Positions 38,156 through 49,656 are shown, counted from the stretch's first letter. The stretch: 64,000 nt of DNA from Diadema setosum (GCA_033980235.1 CM067070.1:5006978-5070977), one strand, 5' to 3'. The notes: a model not told the origin generated them from the sequence alone. Program-made: numbers and translations.

Positions 38156-41100
38156 ATGGAGGGGTTTTGCAGGTGGCTTTTCATCTTTTGTGCAGTTCTG
38201 TCACCATTCAATTCATCCGCAGAGGATCAGTTCATTCAGCCTCTGGACCTCTTCAAGTGCGTGAATACCACCAAACATGACTCGTGGAAGTACCATGGTC
38301 ATCCAATTGCATACTACAGTAACCACCATGCATGTTTCCAGCTTTCTATCTTGTTGTGTGGGGACCAATTTCTTAACCAAGATGTCTGGCAAAGGGTCTG
38401 TGAGCTCGGCATCAGACGACGTCGTCGTACACATCGTGGTCGCAGAGCTCACAAACCACATATTTCATCTCGTGTTTCAACAGATCGTCAGACAAGAACT
38501 ACAGTAAGTGACAAATCCTCTGTAACTCGTATTGGTGTTTGGAATGCTCGCTCCCTGAGCAACAAGTCTGCGTACATATGTGATTTAGTAGTTGATGCCA
38601 AGCTCGATATTCTCGTTATAACTGAGACTTGGTTAACTGGTACACAAAGAGACAATCTGATAATAGCGGATCTGAAGGTCTCTCTTCCAAACTTTGATTT
38701 TGTACACTGCCCTCGAACGAATTCCAGAGGTGGCGGCATCTGCTTGCTTGTCCGTTCATCTGCACGCATTTCCATAAATGACACTTTCACGTTCTCATCA
38801 TTTGAACTCCTTGATGTCACAATCAACCTTTCTCACTCATCCGCTCTGAGAGTATATGGCATCTACAGACCACCTCCATCTGCTAAGAACAATTTAACCA
38901 ATAACTTATTTCTGTCAGAACTCCCTACACTTCTGGAATCAGTGGCAATCGATGACTATCGTTCCATTCTGCTTGGGGATTACAACATACATGTTGACGA
39001 TTGCTCGGATAATTTGGCTGTATCTTTTCTAAGCACCATTAACTCTCTAGGATTTCAACAGCATGTTAAAGAGGCAACTCATAAAGCTGGACACACATTA
39101 GACCTAGTTCTAACCAGAAAAGTTGACAACATTGTATCGAATGTTAATCTTGTCACATTTCTGCCCTCTGACCACTCCGCCATCATCACCACTCTCAACC
39201 TCAAAGGCCCAGTGAACCCCAAGAAGCAGACTACCTCCAGAAATCTACGGTCTATGGACCTCTGCTCCTTTAAAAATGACATTGCTGCATCACTTTTCCA
39301 GATCAGAGAGCCAGCGTGTCCCTCCGAGGCTGTCCTGCTGCTCAACTCTCATATAACAAGACTTCTTAATAAGTACGCTCCGCTCAAGACTAGATCTGTA
39401 ACAGTGCGGCCAAATAATCCCTGGTACACGACAGAAGTGAAGGAGGCTAAGAAGCGTAGACGCCGTGCAGAGCGCCGCATGATCAAGTCTGGTCTTTGCA
39501 TTGACAGAGAGCTGTATCGGCAAGAGTGTGAGTCCTACTACAGCCACCTTGCCGACGCCAAGTCAAGGCACCTAAGAGAGGAGATTGCTGCTGCAGACAC
39601 CAAACAACTTTTCAACATCATCAAAAGACTCACAATTGCACATCCAGATTCTTCTCTTCCTGACCATACTTCAAATCCTGCACTTGCCAATCAGTTTGCT
39701 GAGTTTTTCGACAACAAGATTAGTACCATTGCATCTTCATTCCCGGTGTCTCCTGAAATCTCTCTCTCTAATTCCTCTCGCATAAATATAAACACTGAGT
39801 GTGTATTTTCTGAGTTTGGTTTAATCACTGAGTCACAAATGAAACGTCTCATCAATTCTCTTCCGTCCAAGTCTTGTTCTCTTGATCCTCTCCCCACATG
39901 GCTACTAAAAGAGTGTCTAGATGAATTTCTTCCTGCAATAACTTACATTCTGAATCTCTCGTTGTCATCAGGCGTAGTTCCTAAGCACTTCAAAAGGTCG
40001 CTCATATTGCCCTTTCTAAAGAAACCCAGCTTAGACCGTAATGATTTGAATAATTTTCGCCCCATTGCTAATCTGTCTTTTCTTGGTAAAGTTCTTGAGA
40101 AAGTGGTTGCTCGCCAACTCAGAGATCATCTTGATGAACACCAGTTGTTTCCTAGTAATCAGTCTGCCTACAGGCACTTCCACTCCACCGAAACCGCCTT
40201 ATTGAAGGTACTCAATGACCTCCTCTTAGCAGTAGACAAAGGCCATGAAGTCGCTCTTCTGCTTTTAGATTATTCTGCTGCGTTTGATACTATCAATCAT
40301 GAAATTCTCCTTAACAGATTGGAGACTAATTTTGGTCTAACGGGAACAGTCTTGAGATGGATTGCATCTTACTTACACGACCGCCACCAGATGGTTACTG
40401 TGAACGGTGCATTTTCTCAGTCGTTCCCTCTTAGACATGGTGTCCCCCAGGGGTCTGTGGTTGGTCCTTTACTATTTCTTCTATACACAGCCCCTCTGTC
40501 TTCAGTAATCAACTCTCATAACGATATTTTACATGTTATGTATGCCGACGATACTCAAATCTACATAATCATACAACCAAATACCCAAGTCGAAGCAATC
40601 TGCAAACTTAGTAGATGCGTTGATGATATCAAGCAATGGTCTCACAATAATTATTTGAAATTGAATTGTGTTAAATCGGAATTTTTATATGTTCATTCTC
40701 AGTTCAGGCGGGGTAGCTCTCTAACAGAATTTTCCTTTGAAGATAGTACTATCCCCATCTCTCAGTCCGTCAGAGATCTCGGAGTTATTGTAGATAAGCA
40801 TCTGAACTTTCAACAACATATTAAGAATTCATGTCGTTCTGCTGCTTGGGGTATTTGTAAAATTGGTAAAATACGTAAATTATTGGATCAGTCTTCCACG
40901 GAACGTCTCATTCACGCATTTGTTTCCTCTCATCTCGACTACTGCAATTCCCTTCTTGTTGGTCTCCCTGCTTCAAGTACTGCACCACTTCAAAGAATTC
41001 AAAATACAGCTGCTAGGCTTGTGACCCTTACAAAAAGATCTGACCACATTACTCCAGTTTTCCAATCCCTTCACTGGCTCCCCATCCATCAACGTATCAC

Positions 41101-41383
41101 TTTTAAAATCCTCCTTATTGTTTACAAGATATGTAATAATCTTGCCCCATCTTATCTTAAAGATTTAATTTCCTTCCGCTCCTCCACTTCAACCCCTTCT
41201 CTTCGTTCTTCCTCCGCTCTCCAATTATCACGTGGTCCCCGCACCTGTACACGTTATGGTGATAGGGCCTTTTCAGTTATTTCCCCACTTCTTTGGAATG
41301 AACTCCCTTTTTATATTCGTAACGCTGAAAATGTTGATAGGTTTAAGTCATTGTTGAAAACTCATCTGTTTACACAACCTTAA
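38156..41383 (+). CDS. L2-clade LINE ORF: APE endonuclease plus reverse transcriptase
   Basis: The 1075-residue protein would nick genomic DNA and copy its own RNA there (target-primed reverse transcription). Residues 1-120 are a leader with a hydrophobic start (WLFIFCAVL) and an Arg-rich patch at 87-99. The apurinic-type endonuclease spans about 125-345: N130, E157 (ITETW), YGIYRPP at 234-240, D275 and N277 (LLGDYNIH), D316, and D339/H340 (SDH). The reverse transcriptase spans about 600-880: NFRPIANLSFLGKVLEKV from 633, D705 in LLLLDYSAAFDTINH, GVPQGSVVGPLLF from 762, and YADD at 796-799 (D798, D799). YTAPLS after the GPLLF block and HWLPIHQRI near 973 are L2-clade hallmarks. All core catalytic residues are present and there is no stop or frameshift, so this copy may be recently active. 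The start is the ATG of the third monomer. I saw no separate ORF1. Confidence 0.9.
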   Translation: MEGFCRWLFIFCAVLSPFNSSAEDQFIQPLDLFKCVNTTKHDSWKYHGHPIAYYSNHHACFQLSILLCGDQFLNQDVWQRVCELGIRRRRRTHRGRRAHKPHISSRVSTDRQTRTTVSDKSSVTRIGVWNARSLSNKSAYICDLVVDAKLDILVITETWLTGTQRDNLIIADLKVSLPNFDFVHCPRTNSRGGGICLLVRSSARISINDTFTFSSFELLDVTINLSHSSALRVYGIYRPPPSAKNNLTNNLFLSELPTLLESVAIDDYRSILLGDYNIHVDDCSDNLAVSFLSTINSLGFQQHVKEATHKAGHTLDLVLTRKVDNIVSNVNLVTFLPSDHSAIITTLNLKGPVNPKKQTTSRNLRSMDLCSFKNDIAASLFQIREPACPSEAVLLLNSHITRLLNKYAPLKTRSVTVRPNNPWYTTEVKEAKKRRRRAERRMIKSGLCIDRELYRQECESYYSHLADAKSRHLREEIAAADTKQLFNIIKRLTIAHPDSSLPDHTSNPALANQFAEFFDNKISTIASSFPVSPEISLSNSSRININTECVFSEFGLITESQMKRLINSLPSKSCSLDPLPTWLLKECLDEFLPAITYILNLSLSSGVVPKHFKRSLILPFLKKPSLDRNDLNNFRPIANLSFLGKVLEKVVARQLRDHLDEHQLFPSNQSAYRHFHSTETALLKVLNDLLLAVDKGHEVALLLLDYSAAFDTINHEILLNRLETNFGLTGTVLRWIASYLHDRHQMVTVNGAFSQSFPLRHGVPQGSVVGPLLFLLYTAPLSSVINSHNDILHVMYADDTQIYIIIQPNTQVEAICKLSRCVDDIKQWSHNNYLKLNCVKSEFLYVHSQFRRGSSLTEFSFEDSTIPISQSVRDLGVIVDKHLNFQQHIKNSCRSAAWGICKIGKIRKLLDQSSTERLIHAFVSSHLDYCNSLLVGLPASSTAPLQRIQNTAARLVTLTKRSDHITPVFQSLHWLPIHQRITFKILLIVYKICNNLAPSYLKDLISFRSSTSTPSLRSSSALQLSRGPRTCTRYGDRAFSVISPLLWNELPFYIRNAENVDRFKSLLKTHLFTQP

Positions 41384-41768
41384 TTTTGCTGTTGTTGTTG
41401 CTGTCGTTATCATAAATTTGTACATAATGCTGTATTTTGTTTTTACGTTATATATATTATTTTTCCCCGATTTGATGCGCTTAGAAACATCAGTATTAAG
41501 CGCTATATAAATGTTATTCATTATAATGTTATTCATTAATTATCACATGTTTCTACTTAAATACACACTGTATCTTGAATATTCACTGAAATAAACTGTG
41601 CTGTACTTGCTAATGAATCTTGAGTGTTTTGTGTTTTGTATTAATTATGATGTGCCATTATAACATTATTCTTCGTTGTTTTCCTTTTTGACATTTATTT
41701 TCAACCCAATCTATAATACTTGCATATTGTTATCATTATTTTGTGTTTATGATTGCATTGTTGTGCTG

Positions 41769-41832
<64 letters not shown>

Positions 41833-41850
41833 TATATAGATATATATATT
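41769..41850. repeat. (TA)n microsatellite
   Basis: About 40 TA units with CA/GA interruptions. Absent at the matching site in segment B. Confidence 0.95.
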
Positions 41851-42984
41851 CTACTTTCAACTTTACTATTTGTGTTGTTTCTTTTGTACTTTTGAATCTT
41901 TAATTGTTATGATTTCTATGCACGGAACCATCGGAAACAGCTTATGCTGAGTGACACTTCCCGTGTTGAAATGAATGAATGAATCATGAATGAATGTCGG
42001 TAAATGCGTTGCACATTTGGATTCAAGGAATTCCATCAACAGGAGGGAACAAGGATTGTTTATGATTTCTGTCATTGCCACAATTGTAAATTAAAGATTT
42101 ATTATTTAGGAGCAATTTACTCTAGCAGATGAAGGCCGAGTGTATAGCTGTTGCTATTTGCATATATATAGAAACAGTCTGTTGGTTTTGTTCTTCTTCT
42201 GTGCTAATTCCACGTGTCAGGAATTTCATGAAAAGTTTATGAAATATATGGAATACATAACTGATGAAGTGAAGGGAAGAAGCTAACGAGGAATTAAAAA
42301 GAAATCCTTAAAATCTGGCCGACCCAGGTAAATAATGAAAAGAAAAATTTATTTGTGGAAATCATTTTTATATCTATTTTTTAAGCAAAGAGATGAACAA
42401 ATGTACAGATACTAGAACAGAACAAAAAAATAATAATCTACAGCAATGATACACGAACACTACATTTACATCACATCAGAGGCAGTACCAAAATACAGTG
42501 AATTATAATCATTAGATGATATATTGCCAGCCAAGCATGTTGAGAAGTTATGAATGATAATTTTATATAAAATTCTCCTTCAGTTTATGTTTGAATATAT
42601 TAATAAAAGAGCCAGCTTTACGAATATCGTCTGGTATTGAATTCCATAAGCGGACTTTGATAAAACACAGATTTCTGAAATAATGATGTTCTTGCTTAGG
42701 AAAATGGCATGTGAAAAATCTCAGCGTTTCTGGTTATATAGGGATGAATATTGCAGTTTAAAGTGAAATAATGCGGAAGAGAATTGGGTATTTAAGCTTT
42801 CTGTGTCATTAAAAAAAAACATGAGACGAGAGGACCACTTTGTATTCTATGGTGATGAATTTATTATCATTCAGTTCCAGTTCCTCTTCTTCGTGCTGTA
42901 AATTCAACTGTCGATCGTGATCAGATACACTGATGTAATTCACTCTTTTCATATTTGAAATAACATATATACATACAATAATCC

Positions 42985-43021
42985 TTCGATTTATTATTAT
43001 TATTATTACTATTATTATTAT

Positions 43022-43056
<35 letters not shown>
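42985..43056. repeat. (ATT)n followed by (AGT)n microsatellite
   Basis: Trinucleotide tract that changes from ATT to AGT units. It marks the left part of a region private to segment A (about 42970-44185). Confidence 0.9.
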
Positions 43057-43125
43057 TCATTTATTCGGCTTTCATTCACAAATTTCATAGTACATATTTC
43101 GAAATCAGAACATACGCTGGAGTGG

Positions 43126-43222
43126 TAAGGGTGCACCAGGTTATCAGCCCGGATCTGGCAGAGCCAACTAAATGACTTGGGCCCTCAGGCCATCCTCCCC
43201 AACCCACCTGGTGCACCCAAAA
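43126..43222. repeat. Hairpin with GGGTGCACCAGG arms
   Basis: GGGTGCACCAGG (about 43129-43140) pairs with CCTGGTGCACCC (about 43208-43219). The loop contains GGGCCC. Length about 90 bp. Could be a small MITE; it is pre-miRNA sized but the stem outside the arms is poor. Confidence 0.5.
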
Positions 43223-43497
43223 CAGTCAGTTTACAATACAAAAAAAAAATACAAATTTCATTAACTGGCATACATTTAAACAAAAACAAAAACAAAACAA
43301 CTGTTTCTTTGTAAGTGTCAATTTAGATATGTGTAATTACCAATCTTTATTATTCCATTCAAATATCAGAGGTCATTTTCTACATAACAAAACTAAGAAA
43401 GAATATTAATAGTACATTGCACATATGTTTGTCAACTCTTGAATGGCTACAGACATCAAAACCTGACTCACTTACAAATACATGCAGTAAATGCACA

Positions 43498-43938
43498 ATG
43501 CATAAATTTGAAGTTTCCATATAAACCATATATATTCCCTTACAGCATTTCATTTTGACTTCATTATATTTGGACATTTAAAACAGAACTGCAAGAGAGA
43601 GAGAGAGAGAAAGAGAAGAAGATAAAAAGAAAAAAAAAACCATCATAAATAACTAGATATCTAACTCAACGTACCCAACCCAACGCAACACCCAGGGAGC
43701 CAGCTCAACCAGCAATGCATAAATTTGAAGTTTCCATATAAACCATATTCCCTATAAAACAGCATTTCATTTTAACTCCATTTTATTTGGACAATTAACA
43801 AAACAGAACTGCAACAGAGAACGAGAGAGAGAGAGAAAGAGAAGGAGATATAGAGAGAAAAACATCATAAATAGCTCAATATTTAACTCAACGTACCCAA
43901 CCCAACCCAATACCCAGGGAGCCAGCTCAACCAGCAAT
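43498..43938. repeat. 216-bp tandem duplication in segment A
   Basis: AATGCATAAATTTGAAG begins at 43498 and again at 43714. Both units continue through a (GA)n tract to CCCAGGGAGCCAGCTCAACC. Divergence is low, so the duplication is young. Confidence 0.85.
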
Positions 43939-44886
43939 GATTATATACTGCATGCTTTCTATTGGAGAAAAAAGCAAAAAAAAAATAAAATACCATGGCA
44001 AAGTACCGCTGCGGCGGCTTAACATTGAATAACTGTACACTCTGCTCACTAATAGTCACATGTGCCATATCTCAAATCAAATGCCCATAACGCGAGTAAG
44101 GTATTGGAATAAACAATTTCCATGATTTTTGTTAAAGAACACAATTACCATGGCAACACAATGTTTGACATGAAAAAAAAATATATGAATTTCTCCTTTC
44201 TCCTCAAAATAGAAATTAATGCTTTGACATTTTTATGCAGTGCATAGCAAATAAAATGAATTGCAAAATCGTGTCTGGCAAACCGCACGTAACGTTCTCT
44301 CTTTCTCTCTCTCTCTCTCTCTGCATTGTCTTCATTTTTTTGCATGTCTTTCAAGCGAAAATGATGATCTTTACGGTTGCAATAAAATGTTCATGTTCAT
44401 ACAATGTACTTGTTTTTTTTTATCTCGATGTACACACAAATTACGTCAGCGTCTAAATTGTTTTAATATCAACTAGGTTGTTCAATTAGACATGCCTTTT
44501 GAACAATGTGTATTCATAGGCCCTTTAGTATAGGTAATGTTTGTTCTTATACTTATATTCCAGTATTCATTTAATTGTTTTGGCCAAGCATATAAGATAT
44601 CATCATTATAAACGAACAAGTTTATTCAACATGTTTACGAAATGCTACAAACGGAAATGTTATGCTTGGTTTTTCATCTTTGTCATGCATTGTGATTGCT
44701 ATATTTGTAGTAACACAACTAAGTTGTTTAGTCAAACATGCGTTTTGAACAATACATATGTATTCATGATATTGACGCTATATAAAGTTCGTTCTTATAC
44801 CTAATTTACAGTGTGTATTCATTTACTTGCTCTGACCAATCATACAAGATATAAACAAACACGAATATATAGGCCTACATATACAT

Positions 44887-45133
44887 GAAGAGTTTGTTTG
44901 CAAAAACCGATAAGTCCATATTTGTCAAATGAAGATATTTGCGATTAAAGGTCAAGAAAAATAAAGAGAATAATAAGAAATTTTTTGCTTCCTTTGACCA
45001 TAACTTCAAAAATGTATCGTTATATGTAGTGACCAATATATCATTTAAAAGGTATAATTTTGTACTTTATGACAGTGACCAAACTTCAAAATCTTCATAA
45101 ATGGACTTATCGGTTTTTGCAAACAAACTCTTC
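44887..45133. mobile_element. 247-bp MITE with 33-bp perfect TIR, absent from segment B
   Basis: The first 33 bases (starting GAAGAGTTTGTTTGCAAAAA) are matched exactly in reverse complement by the last 33 (45101-45133). ACAT flanks both ends (44883-44886 and 45134-45137). The matching place in segment B, near 58028, has no such insert. The interior carries AAAGGTCA and TGACC fragments, no ORF. Confidence 0.85.
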
Positions 45134-45955
45134 ACATGTACATATATATGTACATAGTATACCGTTGATGTATGTGTATAAAATGATACAAACACAAACC
45201 TGTATAGAAGTAGGATACAATGCATGGTTATTCATCTTTATCATGCATTGTGATCAGGTTATTGGATAAGTTGCAATGATCTATACAGCCATGGAATGTC
45301 TATGCCTTTATCATTAACAAGCGTACAGTGGTATATTAATGTACAAAATGGTTTTTACAAAACTTTATTATGCAAATAATTTCTATTACCGTCGACTTTT
45401 TTTTACAGTTATGTTGATTCATAAGCAAAGTGACGAAGGCTGTAGGCCTATAATTACATAATTTGTGTTTCAAATAGAAAGCAAATTTCAGAAAGGACAT
45501 CTTGATAAAAGTGACAGAAATGTATAATAATGAATAAAGTTTACTTTATCATGATTATTATCATAATCGGTAATAGGCTTTACTGTAAGATTATTATCTA
45601 GTAATGAGCTGGGTTTTTTAGTTCATGTGTGTTTAATGTGTTTGTGTGTATTTGAATGTATCTTACGTATATATGTTGTACGCTAAAATATGTACGCCAT
45701 GATACACTGAGCAGATAATCAAAATGATTAATCAATCAACCAATCATTCAATCAGAAGAGAAACAAACCAAGCAACTTTACAGCAGCACCATGACCCGCT
45801 CAACAGACAAGCAAAATGACGTGATGCACTGACGAAGATAATATCCGAAAGAAATACAAAATATGTGATTTCAAACCCTTTGTGGCCGAGAGGCCCCCCC
45901 CCCCCCATCCCCTCCTTTAATGGTTGTTGCACATCACCATTTTGTTCAAGCGCAA

Positions 45956-46898
45956 TCAGCCTAGACTTTGATTATTATCCTCAAGATCGACGTTGATTTT
46001 GTTACCATCGAGCCACTTGAACAAGGAGGGGAACATTTTCCTGAATGCCTTCCGAAATAAGGGATTTTTAACGCTGTAGATGAAGGGGTTCGCTGCTGAA
46101 CTGATGCTCAGGAAGAAAAAGCTGATGTCGCTTGCGAGTACGAAGGAGAGATGACTTTCGCCAAGTAAATATTTGACGGCGAACCAAACGCATGGGAAGC
46201 CCATGGGCGGGCGAGGATCGGCCATCTGGATGCGGCGCGCCTGAGATTCAAATTGCGATGTAGAGAATCCGGAGGTTGCTACCGATTACGACGAGGCTGA
46301 ACACGATAATGCAACCACTGGTTCCGAGGTCATGAACTTTTCTGGACGACCTCTTGTTCGGCTGTGCAGTACAATACTCAACTACGGATTGGTCCTCGCT
46401 AGAGCCATAAGCAAACATGAAACCAAAATATCAAATAGACCACCCACACCACAACAATCACAATGACCACCCGTCTGGAGGTAACAATGGAAACGTACCG
46501 CAATGGTCGAGTTATGGCGACATATTATCTTTGTCTACATTAACCAGTACGATGACCAAAGGAGATACCCTCCTGAAGATGTAGGACCAGATTGAGAAAT
46601 ACACTGTCTGTGACACAGTGCACGTAGCGTGACTTCGAACAATTCTGCTGAAGACTTCTACAGGTATGGCAACCAGACCCGTCAAGAGATCCGCTAGTGC
46701 CAGACAAGCCAAGAAAAGGTAGCCGAGTTCCCTCAGCGTCGGTTCCCTTCGTATGGCGATCATGACTATAGCGTTGCCGATTACGATGACGATGGCGAGA
46801 GGTGTAAAGGCGACAATCATCAGCGACCGGTGGCGATGAGATTCCATAAAGACGAAATCTACGTGCTGCGGTAAGCTTGAGTTGTTAGAAAATTCCAT
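45956..46898 (-). pseudogene. Class A GPCR pseudogene, duplicate of the gene at 60350-61402
   Basis: Starts MEFSNNSSLPQ at 46898 and follows the intact paralog through TM1 (GNAIVMIAIRREP), TM2 (LACLALADLLTG) and TM3. Three lesions are visible. A 5-bp insertion near 46526-46534 shifts the frame just before the DRY motif, replacing it with a short tail and stop. A 90-bp deletion, in frame, removes the residues equivalent to 232-261 of the paralog, i.e. most of TM6. Further small changes garble the TM4-TM5 region. TM7 (SSAANPFIYSVKNP) and the tail GNKINVDLEDN are still readable, ending at the stop at 45956. The longer frame beginning at 47000 merely extends upstream of the conserved start. It cannot make a seven-helix receptor. 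Confidence 0.9.
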
Positions 46899-47435
46899 AT
46901 TGTGTTGAAACTCAAGAATTATCGTACCTCCGGATTCTGTCTCAAAGTTCCTTTGAAGTATAGTGGCAGCGAAAAAACAAACAAACCCTGCGCTATTCAA
47001 TAAAAAAAAAAAAAATGTTTTGTTTGTTTGTTCGTCTTACAGATTTGTCGGTTTCTGCTCTTAACAAACTTTTGCCTTCTACCAAACAAACCTGTTTTTC
47101 AGAAGTTAGAATTGTGATGTGTATGGATAGCCGACATCATAGGATCGATCGTTTGTGAAGGTGACTGATGATAGTTCTACCTCCTATCCACATGATCCAT
47201 GTAGCAGCCATCCATGAGGCACAAGAGCTTGTTTATAAGCTCTTCCGATTATGAATATGATTTCGAAAACAACATTTTTGTGATTCACCACACTTTCCGA
47301 CTGGAGCAAAAACGAAGTGAAGATGCATCCAAACGAAACTCTGTTACCAAGATCCAAAGACACACATAATCTTGCCTGCTTCTTTATTCTCATCTGGGCA
47401 GCATCAGTTTGTTCGCGTCATGTGAGTCATTAATA

Positions 47436-47584
47436 GGGAGCTTTAGATTTTAGACGCGCGGACGTTCAAAGGGTAAAAAACATGATCTGAGCGTGCGCAG
47501 AAGCGCACGTCAAGTTACTGCGCACGCTCAGACCATGTTTTTTTTTCCCTTTGAACGTCCGCGCGTCTAAAATCTAAAGCTCCC
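47436..47584. mobile_element. 149-bp near-perfect hairpin MITE, TA target duplication
   Basis: GGGAGCTTTAGATTTTAGAC... at the left is matched by its reverse complement at the right for about 38 bp. A second inner stem follows (CTGAGCGTGCGCAG against CTGCGCACGCTCAG). TA flanks both sides (47434-47435 and 47585-47586), as expected for Tc1/mariner-type mobilisation. It lies in the 5' flank of the GPCR pseudogene, within a piece absent from segment B. Confidence 0.85.
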
Positions 47585-47895
47585 TAATGTCAGAATATAA
47601 TACTGATGTTGCCGTTACTTATCAGTATGATCTCTAGAAATTTGAATCCGCTCTGGAAGACCGGTTTTTCTCACGTCCAAATTGTTTTTATTGAATATTT
47701 CTGACAAAGCCTATTCCGAAACCAGTCGATATAGTCCTAGTTATAGTTCGCAAGAAATTATCGTTTAGCGAATGAAGTCACTATCATTGAGCTGGACTGT
47801 GAAGTATACATATGAAATGATTCATAGTCTCCTGAGTATACCAATGATTGAGGTAACAAAAGGAGGCTGATCAGGTTGCTAGAATTTTATGAACC

Positions 47896-49616
47896 AATCA
47901 GAACGCCTCTTGAGAGAAATGTCTTTCCGCGTATTTCGTGTACCACAACGCAGAGCCGGAATGCAAGATGGAGTGTATATAGTGCTGTTCGGTTCGGGTG
48001 CACTTTTTTCTTCCTTTTTGTTTTTATTTAATGTCTATTTCAGAACAAAACGAGAGGGGGGTCAGTATAATGATTATGCAAATAATGATTTATTAACTAC
48101 GTCGTTGAAATACACCTGACTCACTGCACATCCCATTGAATCATATCTGTTGTTTTTATGTTTAAAAGTCCCCCCTCCCTCGCAGCCGTGGGGGCCGTGT
48201 CAGCTGAAGAAACCCGGAAGTGGACGGGGAGAGATGAGCTGAGGACCTTTTTTTTTTTTTTTTTTTTTTTTTTTGCTTATTAGCTCATGAAACCCGGAAG
48301 TGGGCCCCCACACTTTTGAAAACAGTGCGCCGGCCCTGGTTGATGTCCATGTAAATTATACTTCTGTATTATACAGGGAACTACATACAGTCGAATTCGC
48401 TTGAGGAAAAAAACAAACAAACTTATATCGCTAAATTGTGAAGTCCAAACATATTAGTCATCCGCCATACGGCCATTTACTGTCAACCAGTTTTGTCTGA
48501 CATTGATTTGATGTCTCTAGCTATGTGTTTGTGACTTTTGTGCACATTTGACTCATTGGTACGGAAAAGGTAAAACGGTTGTACCGATTGTCCGATTAGA
48601 TGAATATCATGAAATTTTGCTTGAATTCAACGTGTGAGTTGCAGTACATAAGTTTTGTTTTCTTATCCAGTCATACATTGCAGAAACCACTTTTGACTTT
48701 TGAGAAATTGCACATGAACGGAAAGACGAGAACTTCTTTTTTACAGTCACACGCGATGATGAAGGTGAAATATTGCGACCGCTAGGCAGGAAACATTGTG
48801 TCATTTCATGGACGAAATCATACGCGTATCAACCGCAGTTCGATTTTGTCCACGAAGTGACACATTGGGTCGCGCGCCTTCAGTGTGGCCTGTGTATTCG
48901 CGAGTACAATAAGAGAATTTTTGAGATGCGATATTGAAAGTGCTCTTGCGATCGTTTTTTTTTTTCGGGGGGGGGGGGAGGGAATATATGTGATTTATTG
49001 TCAAGGGAAGCAAAAAGGGTATTCTTTTTCACCAAATATAACCATGATTTTTTTTTTTTTTAAATCGAGGAGACAATAATATAATAATATTAACACCGCA
49101 AAGTTGCAAACATTTGTGCCATTTCATTAACGAAATCATACGCGCAAATCGTTGTTCCATTAATTCCACGAAGTGGCACATTGCCCGCCCCCACGACATG
49201 CCGTACGTGCGCCTTGTTCATAACAATGAGGTATTCACGCGTGTTCTAATCTCCGAAATTACCTTCAATCAGTCGTGCAGCCTTAACAGTGATACAAGTG
49301 TAAATATTTTCACAATATTTGTTTTGAAAATGTGTAATTTTGTTATAAACCCTAAATGTCTTCTTGGCGATATCACAAGAACAACAATTTCATGTAATAA
49401 ACAAGCACTGTTTCAGCTTTTTTCAGTTCTTTTTTGTGTTGATATGATGACAAGGGGTTGATTTCTAATCAAAATTATTCTCCTCATCTGTACATTTACT
49501 CCAGTGTATAGTGAGCCCTTTTTTCTTACTTTATTATATATGTTTCACCATGCTCACAGTCGTGATTAACGCCTCAACGTCACATGCAGACTTGTTTTAC
49601 ACTGAAGTCTACTTTC
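47896..49616. other. No gene; 80-bp duplication with a T27 run
   Basis: AACCCGGAAGTGG occurs at 48211 and 48291, bracketing a 27-T run (48248-48274). G-run at about 48966-48980. Short frames at 47889-48119 and 49114-49461 have no recognisable domain. Confidence 0.45.
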
Positions 49617-49654
49617 TCTTTCTTTCTTTCTTTCTTTCTTTCTCTCTCTCTCCC
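49617..49654. repeat. (TTTC)n / (TC)n microsatellite
   Basis: Pyrimidine-only tetranucleotide tract directly left of the 530-bp element. Confidence 0.9.
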
Positions 49655-49656
49655 TA

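Larger units (their letters stand above)
37864..41538 (+). mobile_element. L2-clade LINE, apparently near full length
   Basis: Comprises tandem 5' monomers (37864-38155), one long EN-RT ORF (38156-41383) and a 3' UTR of about 155 bp. The 3' UTR contains AAGCGCTATATAAATG at 41498-41513 and a short tandem tail of TTATTCATT units to about 41537. That 3' end is typical of L2-type LINEs, which lack poly(A) and end in short repeats. It lies immediately left of segmental duplication A. Confidence 0.85.
41600..47895. repeat. Segmental duplication, segment A
   Basis: Direct-orientation match to segment B (52055-62116). Aligned pieces are: 41600-42290 with 52055-52680; 42290-42480 with 53330-53535; 42480-42970 with 56840-57310; 44190-45590 with 57310-58450; 45590-45955 with 60011-60350; 45956-47395 with 60350-61880; and 47650-47895 with 61890-62116. 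Breaks are insertions private to one copy. Right breakpoint: TTTTATGAACCA, then divergence. It carries the GPCR pseudogene. Confidence 0.8.

Noticed and set aside
41200..41383. Possible host gene at the end of the long ORF
   Set aside because: The residues are the normal C-terminal tail of an L2-type RT protein (HWLP and LWNELP motifs).
46898..47000. In-frame upstream extension of the GPCR pseudogene
   Set aside because: The paralog at 60350-61402 starts at the internal Met, and the extension is not conserved there.
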